A model generated the notes under the pieces. That model was given only the letters and a program-made list of their open reading frames with translations, did no database searches and was not told the DNA's origin. This document shows positions 19,201 to 27,055 of a stretch of 44,993 bases of DNA, piece by piece (position 1 is the first letter of the stretch; each line of letters begins with the position of its first letter). The position numbers and the translations under genes were made by a program. Source of the stretch: Kiritimatiellota bacterium (lineage in GTDB: Bacteria > Verrucomicrobiota > Lentisphaeria > Oligosphaerales > JAADHN01); the NCBI GenBank assembly GCA_013151865.1, contig JAADHN010000027.1, positions 1 through 44,993 on the forward strand, written 5' to 3'.

Positions 19201-22126
19201 CCCTGAGGCGGGCGCCCTCGATGGCCAGGCGGCGCGCCTTTGCGGCCGCGGCGACCGTCGGTTCATCGAGCAGGTCGTATTTCTTGTACTTCAGAACGCG
19301 CCGGGTGTTGATGGCCGACATACTCCGGGCAAGGTCGTCTTCGGGATGGTAGAGGAACTTGGCGTCCGCAGCGAGATAGCCTTTGCCGAAAACTTCCGAC
19401 TGGTCCGCCGTGATGTTGTTCTCGAATTCATCCGGACTGATGTTCAGGCTGATCCCGGAAATGCGCAGCAAGTTCGGGTTGTGCGGTGCGCCGGATAGAA
19501 AGACCGGGAAGAACACGGCATCCGGCTCGAGGTAAAGCACGTATTCGCCGGCATAGAACTGCTCGGCGAAGTATCGGCGCGGCTTGGCGAACCCACGGAC
19601 AAGCCGGGCCTCGACCCGGTCGTAGAGCTTCATTTTCTGTGGGTTTTCGGCCTTGAAGATGTTGACCGGGTCGCCGCGGAACATGACGATTCGTACCAGC
19701 TCGGGCACCTGGTACACCCGCAGATCGTTTGTCGGATACTTCTGTTCGTAGCCCAGGTCGCGAATCCATTGGATGTTGCCGGTCTCCGGGTTCGAGCGGG
19801 CCGCGTGAAACGTGACCTTCCACCAGCGGTGCGCGAAATAGGATTCCAAGTTGAAACGTCCGAGTTCGTCGCTGATGTCCAAGGGGTAGGGGTCCATGTG
19901 CGCGGTGTAATAGCCGCCGCCGTTTGTGTAATGGAGCCAGCTCCGCGGAGTCCAAAAGGTCCCGATCAATTGGACGACGGCCCCGGGTTCCGGGTGGTTG
20001 GGGACCAAGGAGTTGCCCTTGACAGATGTCACCAGCCCAGGGAAATCCCGACTCCAAATCGGCATACTGATCGGGATGATTTTCGCCCCGCCGAGAGCGA
20101 TCTGTTCGAGCCCGGCCAGGATTACACGTTCTTCGTCCACCACGTTGGCCCATTTGATCCCGTCCGGCGTGTCCATGGGTGTGGCGAAGAATTCGCGGTC
20201 GTCCCCCTTGGTGATCAACACGAACGACGTGTACCCATTGAAGACCATGTGCGTACTGTGGAAGTAGTTGATGCTGAAGTACCAGCAGCCTGTACTCCAG
20301 CAGTCGCCCTTGGGAACTACGCTGACGAACTTGTCTTCGTCCTGCACCAGCGGATTCAAGTTTTCCTGGGCGTACTTGAATTGGAGTGCAAACTCACGGT
20401 CCGCAGGGATGCAACGAGGCGACCACCACCAGCCGCCGGAGCCAAGCACGAGCTTCTTGGTTTTGTCCGTGAAATTCAGTTCCAGCCCGGCCACGCGCCG
20501 CTGGCCCTGTTCGCCACGAATTTCCCGGAACACCCTCAGGTTCTCGTCCAGTTGCTGCAGGTAGAAGCGGTTCCGTTCGATGCGCAGTGCGATCCGTGCC
20601 TCGAGGTCCTTGACTTGTGTCTGCAGGTAGTCGTCGTAGGTGGCTTCGTCCATGACCGCGCGGACGGCGCTGGCATCGGTGGTGTCCGCCTGGGAGGGGG
20701 GGGCGTCCCGGGGGATTTCGAAATACTTGACGTATCCGCCGCCGTCCGGCAGGAGGTACGGTTTCGAGTTGGCTATGCTCCGGTAGATCTGCGACTTCTT
20801 GTTGGCTCGCAGAAAGGCCGTCAGTTCTTTGCCGCGCCCGGAACCGGCGCGCACCCAGGCAACCCGCGCCTGCAAAGCCTCCTCGTCCACTGCGGCGGCC
20901 CGTTTCTCGAGAACAAGGGAGAGTTCGTCCCGGAAGAGCTTCTCGACCTTCCTGCGCCCCTTCCAAAACCGGGCATGGTCTTTACGCGAATGGACTTCGC
21001 GGAAGTACCGCGGGACCAAGTCCTTGAGTTGAGTGAGTCGTTCCAGCTCTTCGCGGAATTCGGTCTGTTTCTCCGCGATTTTTTCGAGAGTTCTTGCCGG
21101 TTCCGGTTCGCTGCCCAAAGCCGACATCAGATGGCGACTGCCGGCCCCCGCTTGACCGCGCCCGGCGGCCACGAAAAAGACGATTTTGCGACGGAACTTC
21201 TTGCGGTTAGGAGAGTTGGCCAAGTGCTCCGCGGACAACATCAGGGCCTGCAGGCTCAGGGTCTGCCGAGCGCCCGGCGCCAAACTGGGCACCGGGCTCC
21301 AAGTGTCGTAATACGCCGACAGCAGAAGGGTCTCGTTGCGGACTTCGGCGAAATCGGGGTCCGGGTCAAGCACTGCCAGGATGTTGCGGACTTTTTCCTT
21401 TTTCCAATTCACCCGGGCCTTGATCGTTATCTTCTTGCCTACAAGTGACTTAGCGTCACCATCGACAAAGAATACGGGCACGTCGATGGAAGCGTGGGAT
21501 TCTTTGCGCCGGAATTGCCAGGCCTTCGTGTCTTTGGCCTCGTCATTGTAGTAAAGGACGGCGCGGGCGCCGAAATTGGCGTAGTCTTGGAAGCGTTCCC
21601 GGATCCGCAGCAGGATGATGTTTCCGTCGCACTGGTCCAGGGCCTGGATTTTGTCGTCCTCGGCGGGATCGCCTTTGAAGACCACCTTTCCCGTGATGCC
21701 CTCCGGCGGGGTCGTGGCCGTGCGCAGTCGGTTCGGATACCAGGGATGGAGTGTGATGCCCGGGACCGGCTTGCCGTCTTCGCCCAGGAGCCGACTGAAA
21801 GCCGTTTTGGGTACCACTACTTCATGGGTCTGGGTCAACACCCTGTAGCCCAAGTCCTTGAAGCGTTGGATCAAGGCGTCGCCCAGCTTGCGAAAGCCTT
21901 CCGACGCGGTGAAGCGCGAGCCGAACTTCATGTACCAGTCCAGGTCATCCTCGAGGGCCTGGCCCGTAACCTTCTTCGCCACGGCGTCGTAATCCGGCTT
22001 CTCCGAATACGGGTTGGGCAGAATCGCCTGCCGTGGGCGCAGCAGGTGATCATACCCCAGGCTGAGAGCGGCGGCGACGGCCAGTCCCAGCACGATCCAC
22101 AGAATGTTCAGGACCCAATTCTTCAT
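16274..22126 (-). CDS. Giant fusion: degenerate M28-peptidase-like ectodomain plus FtsX-like permease
   Basis: A 1950-residue membrane protein. After an N-terminal membrane anchor (5-24), residues about 45-340 and 549-700 follow the M28 aminopeptidase fold, with a PA-like insert (145-240). The zinc-binding motifs are changed: SAYYDT replaces the usual H-x-D, SLAPGARQT replaces the GAND loop, and VAAGRGQAGAGSRH lacks the Glu-Glu pair, so it is probably catalytically dead. A charged helical segment (about 345-545) interrupts the domain. A beta-rich part (700-990) follows. Membrane segments lie near 1008-1027, 1038-1055, 1066-1087 and 1133-1153; a second ectodomain (1154-1655) contains an Ala/Lys/Glu-rich linker (1342-1432); three more segments end it (1658-1672, 1698-1722, 1741-1764), with EIYVYNAVGLNPSHIFFLF as the FtsX coupling motif. 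The last 185 residues are cytoplasmic. Partner ATPases lie downstream. Confidence 0.85.
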   Translation of the reverse strand: MKNWVLNILWIVLGLAVAAALSLGYDHLLRPRQAILPNPYSEKPDYDAVAKKVTGQALEDDLDWYMKFGSRFTASEGFRKLGDALIQRFKDLGYRVLTQTHEVVVPKTAFSRLLGEDGKPVPGITLHPWYPNRLRTATTPPEGITGKVVFKGDPAEDDKIQALDQCDGNIILLRIRERFQDYANFGARAVLYYNDEAKDTKAWQFRRKESHASIDVPVFFVDGDAKSLVGKKITIKARVNWKKEKVRNILAVLDPDPDFAEVRNETLLLSAYYDTWSPVPSLAPGARQTLSLQALMLSAEHLANSPNRKKFRRKIVFFVAAGRGQAGAGSRHLMSALGSEPEPARTLEKIAEKQTEFREELERLTQLKDLVPRYFREVHSRKDHARFWKGRRKVEKLFRDELSLVLEKRAAAVDEEALQARVAWVRAGSGRGKELTAFLRANKKSQIYRSIANSKPYLLPDGGGYVKYFEIPRDAPPSQADTTDASAVRAVMDEATYDDYLQTQVKDLEARIALRIERNRFYLQQLDENLRVFREIRGEQGQRRVAGLELNFTDKTKKLVLGSGGWWWSPRCIPADREFALQFKYAQENLNPLVQDEDKFVSVVPKGDCWSTGCWYFSINYFHSTHMVFNGYTSFVLITKGDDREFFATPMDTPDGIKWANVVDEERVILAGLEQIALGGAKIIPISMPIWSRDFPGLVTSVKGNSLVPNHPEPGAVVQLIGTFWTPRSWLHYTNGGGYYTAHMDPYPLDISDELGRFNLESYFAHRWWKVTFHAARSNPETGNIQWIRDLGYEQKYPTNDLRVYQVPELVRIVMFRGDPVNIFKAENPQKMKLYDRVEARLVRGFAKPRRYFAEQFYAGEYVLYLEPDAVFFPVFLSGAPHNPNLLRISGISLNISPDEFENNITADQSEVFGKGYLAADAKFLYHPEDDLARSMSAINTRRVLKYKKYDLLDEPTVAAAAKARRLAIEGARLRAADKQYEAFQTMKDSLAYSTNIHPVIRDSKSEAVYGIIFYLILLIPFCFFMEKLLFGHPDIRYQMLLVGIIFLVVFFALRAIHPAFEIVRSSFMILLGFITLILSLVVTSFVGSKFRGAVMEYQKMVQGQQTTAEVTKASAAFTGFLLGINNMRKRKVRTALTAITLVLITFVMICFTAVENDYIEVEYPIGKSPYTGIEIRKNTLGHLGTQTTVLVNAFENDYDVAVRRWDVAGLWGLMPLNKKLEADTYISPEEVDNLPVPVVRIVDGKTLKWTSQGSMGIGPGPNFDENAFLVFPDRWFKTESGKSCVLPLGAAKKLGITPEMLKGDGPYPTVRVDGRDLEVINLFDETKLDAYRDRKDKPITPIDLAAEKAAKAREKAEADAREKTTGVDKGPAPETAAPAANAKAAADSPKAAKTSSAANKKQAGAETANSASDTTGNGTAGAETAEKPAREPVRIPAANLVLFPTQRQPRPEKITSHFKGKLRVNQKEPINFDRMFITRVPPAEGDTRHKHYWFRDDDPQTCFIPARMAAEMRITPRMVETGDVRIMVQGTVLTVKGIYDGAVFDQIHDLDQESLAPYDVESIVGRPQEDSFEEDEMPEAMKRLSGSDIIICNDRSTTHGWHVASIAIDLSKLGSHKRVREVLDRYLEKTGAKAFYGIGATAYFGARFRRPRGSNYLELLIPLLIASLTVLNTMRGSVYERQDEIYVYNAVGLNPSHIFFLFIAEACVYAVVGALGGYLLANFTGKLLGILGWNAGLTINYSSIYAVMYSIVIMAAVLVSTWFPARAAARLAAPSEEMKWRVPDPVGDVIAFYLPFTFSHRDRVAIVAYFMGWFDEFGEGSSAKFFAAPPTCTIEAFEDRVAAAVRVVIWLRPYDLGVSQEVVIHFSEDPENEMTLAHLTLRRLSGDISSWQRTNYLFLKLLRKHFLDWRVVPEDEKEAFLERARTVLTTTDSVPDAPPPAEAVPPAPA

Positions 22127-22177
22127 GCTTTACAGTCCGGAAAAAAGCCGCGGCAAGGCGATGGACCGCGGCCTGCG

Positions 22178-24838
22178 TCAGAGCACGTTCGGGACGCAGA
22201 ACGTGTCCATGTAACCGAAGGCGTTCAGGGTCAAGCCGATGATGTCCCAAAAAATGAAGGAACTCACGGCCCCCAGGAAAACACCGACGAAAAAGGGCGT
22301 CATGGTCTTGCGGACCGTCATGACGCCCCCGACTTTCAAGGCAATGAACTTGATGAGCATGGCCGTCAGCAATGAGCCCCACACCATGTTGATGAAATAC
22401 GTGTTGGCCAAGATGTACCCCACGGGGTGTAGAGGGAAGTTGACCCACATGCTCTTGCCGACGAAGAGGAGGATGGTCGTCACGAAGGAAATACCCAGGG
22501 CCCAGAGCCGCGGCTTGTCCAAGTAGTTTCCGTACTTGTCCCCTGTTTCCTCGGCGTGCTGTCGTCGCTGATCCTGGAAGGCGACCTCGCGCGTTACGAT
22601 TCGGATCTGGAAAGACTGGTTCGCCGCCCAGTCGCCGATGTACGGGACGTTCATGGCGCCTTTGCCGTAGGCGATGGCGAACAAGAAATACCCGCCCAAC
22701 AACAAGCCGCCCAGAGCGCCGAAGATCGCGGCCTTCCCGATGGACCGGGCCTTGACCTTGAACAGGTTTCCGAGCTGGAGCATCTCGACCTGTGTCGGGG
22801 CGCACAACAGGTAGGAGGCCGAGCACATGAAGCCGCCGGACACGATCATGATGACGAACATGTCGATTCCGAACAGGTAGGTGCCTCCAAGCGCCGTAAA
22901 GATGATCAGGGGCGTGTAGGGCGTCAGGTAACTCCACGGAGTGCCGCATTCGGTCCGGATCCGGGCCGTGGAAAGCCCGCAGGCCATGAGGAAGAGGAAG
23001 TAGAGCAGTCCTTTCCACGCTCCCACGTCGACATACCACATCCACCAGCAGAAAAAGACCATGCAGGCCAGGAGCAGGACCACCATGGCCCGGTAGCTCC
23101 AGGCTTCTTCGCGGTCGTCCATGCTGTTCTTCTTGCCGAAAAAGACCTTGCGCAATACCTCTTTCAGGTGCCGTCGCGCCGCGTAAAGGGTAATCAGGGC
23201 CAGCGCCATGTACGCTCCGGTGTGTTGCTCCCGAACAAACGGAAAATCCTTGATGGATTTCCAGCTTGGGAACATGTCCTCCCGCAAGTAATACGGCAGT
23301 TGACAGATAAAGAAACTGAGCAGAATGCTGCCGAGCAGCTCGAGTTCGATGAAAAACGCGATGGGCAGCACTACCAGCGAAATGTTGAAGGGGTGCCAAT
23401 AGAACCCGCGGAAGAAGGAATAAAGGGGACGGTTGTTCTGAAAGAACTTGGCCAGGTCCACTTGCGTATGCAGCGACGGGACTTTGAAATAGTGGTGCAA
23501 TCCCTGCAGCAGGATCAAAAAGAAGGCGATGCCGAAGCCGACCCAAGTCACGCGCTTGCGGAAAAGCGGATAGAACGTGAAACCGTTTTCGTCGGTGACC
23601 TGTTCGAGCAGGCAGCGGGGCACGATCAGCATGGGAAAACCGAAGCGTTCGTTCTCCGCCCACTGTTTTCGCATGATCACCATCAGAGCCAGAAGCGCCA
23701 GGAAGACCGCCATGATCAACGATCCCCACAGCATGGCCGGCCGGGCCCATTGATCGACCGGGATGGCCGCACGCAGTCGGTGCAGGATCCCGCGCGGGGA
23801 CAGCTCCCGGTCCGGCCGAACGTCCACCCGGGCCCGCTGGTTCGGGGGTAGCTCCGACAGGTCGGAGGCGCGAACTTCGGCACGCCCCTGATACAGCGAT
23901 TGGATCGCCTCGTTGTTGTAGAACCGAATGTCCGCCAACCGGATCGTGCCCGCGCCGCGAAACTCGAACACCAAGTCCACATACTCATCGATCCGGTCGG
24001 GGATGATCACCCGCGCGTTGGTATACGGCAAGAACCCGGACGGGGTCGAAAAGTTGAGCTTGGTGTCCCGGTTGAGACTGTTGATGGTGGTCTTGTCTTT
24101 TCGGTCGGTAAGCAGGTAGCAATTGAGCAGCGTGCTCCCTTTGGCCCCCTCCACTTTGGCCAAATAGCTCAATAAATAGTTCTCGCCGGGCACGATGACC
24201 GCACGCCCGTTGCGGAGCCGCGGAATACGAAACTTCAGCAAGATCATCTCGTCGTCGACGGTTTTCAGCACCAGGGCTCGACGGATGCCTTGCGGGTCCT
24301 TCTCGAGATCTTCGACAAAAGCTCGCTTCGGGTCCGGCAACGTCGCCTCGACCGCTTCTTCGTCTTTGGTCGGCGCCACGGCCAGCCGATAGCCCGACAG
24401 CGGCGGATCGGCCTCGAACTTGCCGTTCTCGATGAGTTGGGGTCCGTGAGGCCAGAGCTTGTCCGAGTAATGGTAAAAGAGTCGGGCTTGGTTCCCGTCC
24501 CGGGGAATGGTGTACACCAGACCGATGAACCGGTACCAAATCCCGTGGCCCATCCACGGCGCGGCGACCATGAGCATCGTGTACACCACAATCAGTTCGC
24601 GACGGGGGAAACGGAACCTGCGATTGACCAACTCGATCAGGAGAATGACGACAAAGACGGCAAGGAAGATCCCGAAGCCGCCGATGGGCGGAGAGTTGTC
24701 GTTCAACGGCGTCCGGTTTACCGAAATGACGTTGTGCCAGTGGGACCAGACTGCCAGAAGCACCAAGCTGACCAGCCCAATCGCCAGTGTGCGCGCGTTG
24801 AATGCTGAAGGTTTGCCTTGCGGCGATTGAGACTTCAC
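22178..24838 (-). CDS. DUF6785/DUF6784-type polytopic membrane protein
   Basis: An 886-residue membrane protein and first gene of the six-gene cluster. Three hydrophobic segments (about 16-38, 53-73, 80-95) precede an extracytoplasmic beta-rich region of about 250 residues (115-365), followed by about ten further segments. Family-like features are ENERFGFP (about 393-401), RTECGTPWSYLTPYTPL, and near the end FPLHPVGYILA and VGGVMTVRKTMTPFFVGVFL, which I recognise as the DUF6784 part. Function is unknown for the family; its abundance in Planctomycetes and Lentisphaerae and its likeness to OPT transporters suggest solute movement. The start is GTG at 24838 with GAGGAG about 11 bases before it. 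The gap to the next gene is 51 bases. Promoter not identified; a structured repeat lies 228 bases upstream. Confidence 0.8.
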   Translation of the reverse strand: MKSQSPQGKPSAFNARTLAIGLVSLVLLAVWSHWHNVISVNRTPLNDNSPPIGGFGIFLAVFVVILLIELVNRRFRFPRRELIVVYTMLMVAAPWMGHGIWYRFIGLVYTIPRDGNQARLFYHYSDKLWPHGPQLIENGKFEADPPLSGYRLAVAPTKDEEAVEATLPDPKRAFVEDLEKDPQGIRRALVLKTVDDEMILLKFRIPRLRNGRAVIVPGENYLLSYLAKVEGAKGSTLLNCYLLTDRKDKTTINSLNRDTKLNFSTPSGFLPYTNARVIIPDRIDEYVDLVFEFRGAGTIRLADIRFYNNEAIQSLYQGRAEVRASDLSELPPNQRARVDVRPDRELSPRGILHRLRAAIPVDQWARPAMLWGSLIMAVFLALLALMVIMRKQWAENERFGFPMLIVPRCLLEQVTDENGFTFYPLFRKRVTWVGFGIAFFLILLQGLHHYFKVPSLHTQVDLAKFFQNNRPLYSFFRGFYWHPFNISLVVLPIAFFIELELLGSILLSFFICQLPYYLREDMFPSWKSIKDFPFVREQHTGAYMALALITLYAARRHLKEVLRKVFFGKKNSMDDREEAWSYRAMVVLLLACMVFFCWWMWYVDVGAWKGLLYFLFLMACGLSTARIRTECGTPWSYLTPYTPLIIFTALGGTYLFGIDMFVIMIVSGGFMCSASYLLCAPTQVEMLQLGNLFKVKARSIGKAAIFGALGGLLLGGYFLFAIAYGKGAMNVPYIGDWAANQSFQIRIVTREVAFQDQRRQHAEETGDKYGNYLDKPRLWALGISFVTTILLFVGKSMWVNFPLHPVGYILANTYFINMVWGSLLTAMLIKFIALKVGGVMTVRKTMTPFFVGVFLGAVSSFIFWDIIGLTLNAFGYMDTFCVPNVL

Positions 24839-25065
24839 CAGTAGAACGACTCCTCACGACAGACTGGAGCACCTCCATCCGAGGGGACAGGGGGTCGATA
24901 ACGGCCTCCCGGGACAGAGAGCAACGGTCGGCTGGGGCAATACCCGTAGAAACGCATCGAACGATGGTTGCCGGTGGGTGTTGGCACACTTGGAATCGGA
25001 GTCCGCAAACCCGGCGGAACGGGCGGCCGAGGTCGTGCCCCGCGATGCGGGAAGTGCTTAATCCA

Positions 25066-25186
25066 GAGCCCGGCCACAACGGGGGCGTGAGCCGCGGGAG
25101 TTGTCGCTCTTCGCCAGAGACGAATCGCTGTCCGCCTGAGGCGGACCCGTCTCTCCCGCCGAGCGGGATCGGCTGAGCGCAGGGCG
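25066..25186 (-). repeat. Copy B of the dispersed structured repeat
   Basis: The left half of the MITE-like element, about 98 percent identical to the reverse complement of 3094-3216. Relative to its downstream gene (the cluster start at 24838) it has the same orientation as copy A has to its own gene. Contains the perfect hairpin GTCCGCC-TGA-GGCGGAC at 25130-25146. Confidence 0.85.
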
Positions 25187-25313
25187 ACCTTTCGCCGTTT
25201 CCGCCTCCCGCCGAGCGGGATTACCCCTGAGGGTAGCATCGCCGGACGAAAACAACGAAATCTCACCCAAAACCGTACTCGCGCGCGGCCACGCACCTTT
25301 TGTGGCAGGGCTC
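25066..25313. mobile_element. MITE-like element with terminal inverted repeats
   Basis: The left end (25066-25089, GAGCCCGGCCACAACGGG and onward) and the reverse complement of the right end (25290-25313, GAGCCCTGCCACAAAAGG and onward) agree at 20 of 24 bases. Similarity continues inward with a gap to about 36 bases (GCCGCG, GAGT). The 248-base interior is a chain of small tri- and tetraloop hairpins: 25130-25146, 25155-25167, 25207-25219 and 25222-25235. No coding capacity. Flanks show no clear target duplication. A half copy lies at 3094-3216. Confidence 0.6.
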
Positions 25314-25528
25314 AATCTAGCGGGTGCCGGAGTGAGGTCAAGTCCCGGGCCGGCGGTTTTCCGATCTCGAACCCCGTGCAGTGCACCGCGGTCAAACCTG
25401 ACAGCGACGATTTTCGCGCCCATCCGGTTCGCAGTTCGGCGGCCCGCTCCGGGGATCGGTGGGAGCGCGAAACGGAAAACGGTCTGGGCCCCACACGGGA
25501 TGCCCGGCGGGTATCGGGGGGGGCGGGG

Positions 25529-27034
25529 TCAGAGTTCGGCGTTTGGGTCGTAGGCTTTGCCGTTCTTCTCTGCAGGTATGATCGCGGCTTTTTTGCCGGC
25601 GCGAATTTCTTCGATGGTCCGCACTTTTTTTCGGGCGGCGCCGCCGGTGACCGGGGCCCGGATCGGAATGGGATGCTCGAGCGCACTCCGTGCCTGCTCG
25701 ACGCCGGCCTGATACTGGGGCAACCACCGGGCCTGTGCCGCGAGCATTTCATCGGTGAGCTGCCAGATTTCGGGCGGATTGAGGACCGCAGCGGTCAAGG
25801 GATCGTGGAGCATCGCCTGTTTGAGCAGGGCGACGTCGCCGCGGACGGCCGCCTCGACCGCCATCTCCTGAACCCGCACGCTCGCCGCGCACGTGGCGGC
25901 GCAGGCCAGAGGCAAATCGCCGATCACCGGGATATGCACGCCGGTGGCGTCCACGTAACCCGGCACCTCCACGATGCACCCGTCCGGCAGGTTGGTGATG
26001 ATGCCGCGGTTGACCACGTTGAAGTGCCCGCGGTACGTGCGCCCGGTTTCCAGACCCTCGACGATGAACGACCCGTGTTCGTGACTGCGATTGTCCGGGC
26101 CGATCCGGGGCGGGTCTTTTTTCAGGAGGTTGGGATACTCGGTGTCGAACCAGTTCCGGTTCTCGGTGCAGACCCGGAGATACCCGCCGGTTTCGCCGTG
26201 GATCCACTGCGCGAGGTCGATCCAGTCGCGGATTTCGTCGGGACGTTTGCGGTACCATGGGACGTACTCGGAGACATGCCCGTTGGACTCGGTGGTGAAG
26301 TAACCGAACCGCTTGAGCATGTCGATCCGGACTTTCTCTGTCCGACTGTAGGTGGGGTGTCGCTCCAGAGCGGAGGTCAGTTCGTCCGCAGTGATGTCGC
26401 GCCCCTTGTGCTTCAGCGAGATGTACCAGGTCTGGTGGTTGATCCCGGCGCAGATGTAATCCAGTTCATCGCGGGGAATGCCGAGGGCGTCGGCGAGCAG
26501 GACGTGGCCGCCTTGAACGCCGTGACACAAGCCGATGGTGGGCACGCCGCCGTATTTGTTGGCCGCCCACGTGTTCATGGCGTTCGGATTGGAGTAATTG
26601 AGGAACAGCGCTCCCGGCTTGGCCGCCTCTCGGATGTCCCGACAGAAATCGAGTATGCATGGGATTGTACGTTGCCCGTACATGATGCCGCCGGCGCACA
26701 AAGTGTCGCCGACGCACTGGTCCACTCCGTATCGGAGCGGAATTTCGATGTCGAGTTTGAAGGCCTCGAGTCCGCCCACCCGGACGCAGCAGACCACGTA
26801 ATCGGCGTCGGCGACGGCGGCGCGCCGTTCGAGATGCGTGGTTACCCGGGCCGGCAGTTCGTTCCCTTCGATGTCCCGGCGCAAGAGTCGCGACACCATT
26901 TCGAGGTTGTGCTCGTTGATATCGTGCAGGGCAAAATGGGCATCGCCGAATTCCGGGACCGCCAGGACGTCGTAGACGAGACGCCGGGTGAAGCCCAGGC
27001 TGCCGGCGCCGATGAAAGCGATCTTGAGTGCCAT
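25529..27034 (-). CDS. Glycoside hydrolase family 4 (alpha-galactosidase/alpha-glucuronidase-like)
   Basis: A 501-residue cytoplasmic enzyme of GH4, which cleaves glycosides by an unusual NAD- and metal-dependent oxidation-elimination mechanism. The N-terminal NAD-binding motif is FIGAGSLGF (7-15). GVDQCVGDTLCAGGI (103-117), NYSNPNAMNTW (146-156), Cys170 in GLCHG and His200 in GINHQTW correspond to the metal and substrate residues of the family. The pattern is closest to MelA-type alpha-galactosidases or alpha-glucuronidases rather than phospho-glucosidases. Length is slightly above average because of a C-terminal Lys-rich tail. The start ATG follows GGAGGG by eight bases. The gene lies 21 bases after a small secreted protein gene and is probably in the same operon. 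It would act on imported oligosaccharides. Confidence 0.93.
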   Translation of the reverse strand: MALKIAFIGAGSLGFTRRLVYDVLAVPEFGDAHFALHDINEHNLEMVSRLLRRDIEGNELPARVTTHLERRAAVADADYVVCCVRVGGLEAFKLDIEIPLRYGVDQCVGDTLCAGGIMYGQRTIPCILDFCRDIREAAKPGALFLNYSNPNAMNTWAANKYGGVPTIGLCHGVQGGHVLLADALGIPRDELDYICAGINHQTWYISLKHKGRDITADELTSALERHPTYSRTEKVRIDMLKRFGYFTTESNGHVSEYVPWYRKRPDEIRDWIDLAQWIHGETGGYLRVCTENRNWFDTEYPNLLKKDPPRIGPDNRSHEHGSFIVEGLETGRTYRGHFNVVNRGIITNLPDGCIVEVPGYVDATGVHIPVIGDLPLACAATCAASVRVQEMAVEAAVRGDVALLKQAMLHDPLTAAVLNPPEIWQLTDEMLAAQARWLPQYQAGVEQARSALEHPIPIRAPVTGGAARKKVRTIEEIRAGKKAAIIPAEKNGKAYDPNAEL

Positions 27035-27055
27035 TGCTTATTCCCTCCGCGGGCG

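Larger units (their letters stand above)
24839..25528. other. 690-base intergenic region upstream of the membrane cluster
   Basis: No convincing gene. It holds the leader of the membrane cluster (24839-25065), the MITE-like element (25066-25313) and about 215 bases of GC-rich sequence before the end of the GH4 gene in which I see no feature. Short open frames exist on both strands but have no family resemblance or ribosome sites. Confidence 0.7.

Noticed and set aside
25066-25320. Possible small CRISPR-like array because of repeated CCCGC-CGA-GCGGG hairpins
   Set aside because: Repeats are short, unevenly spaced and palindromic tri-loops; there are no regular spacers and no cas genes.
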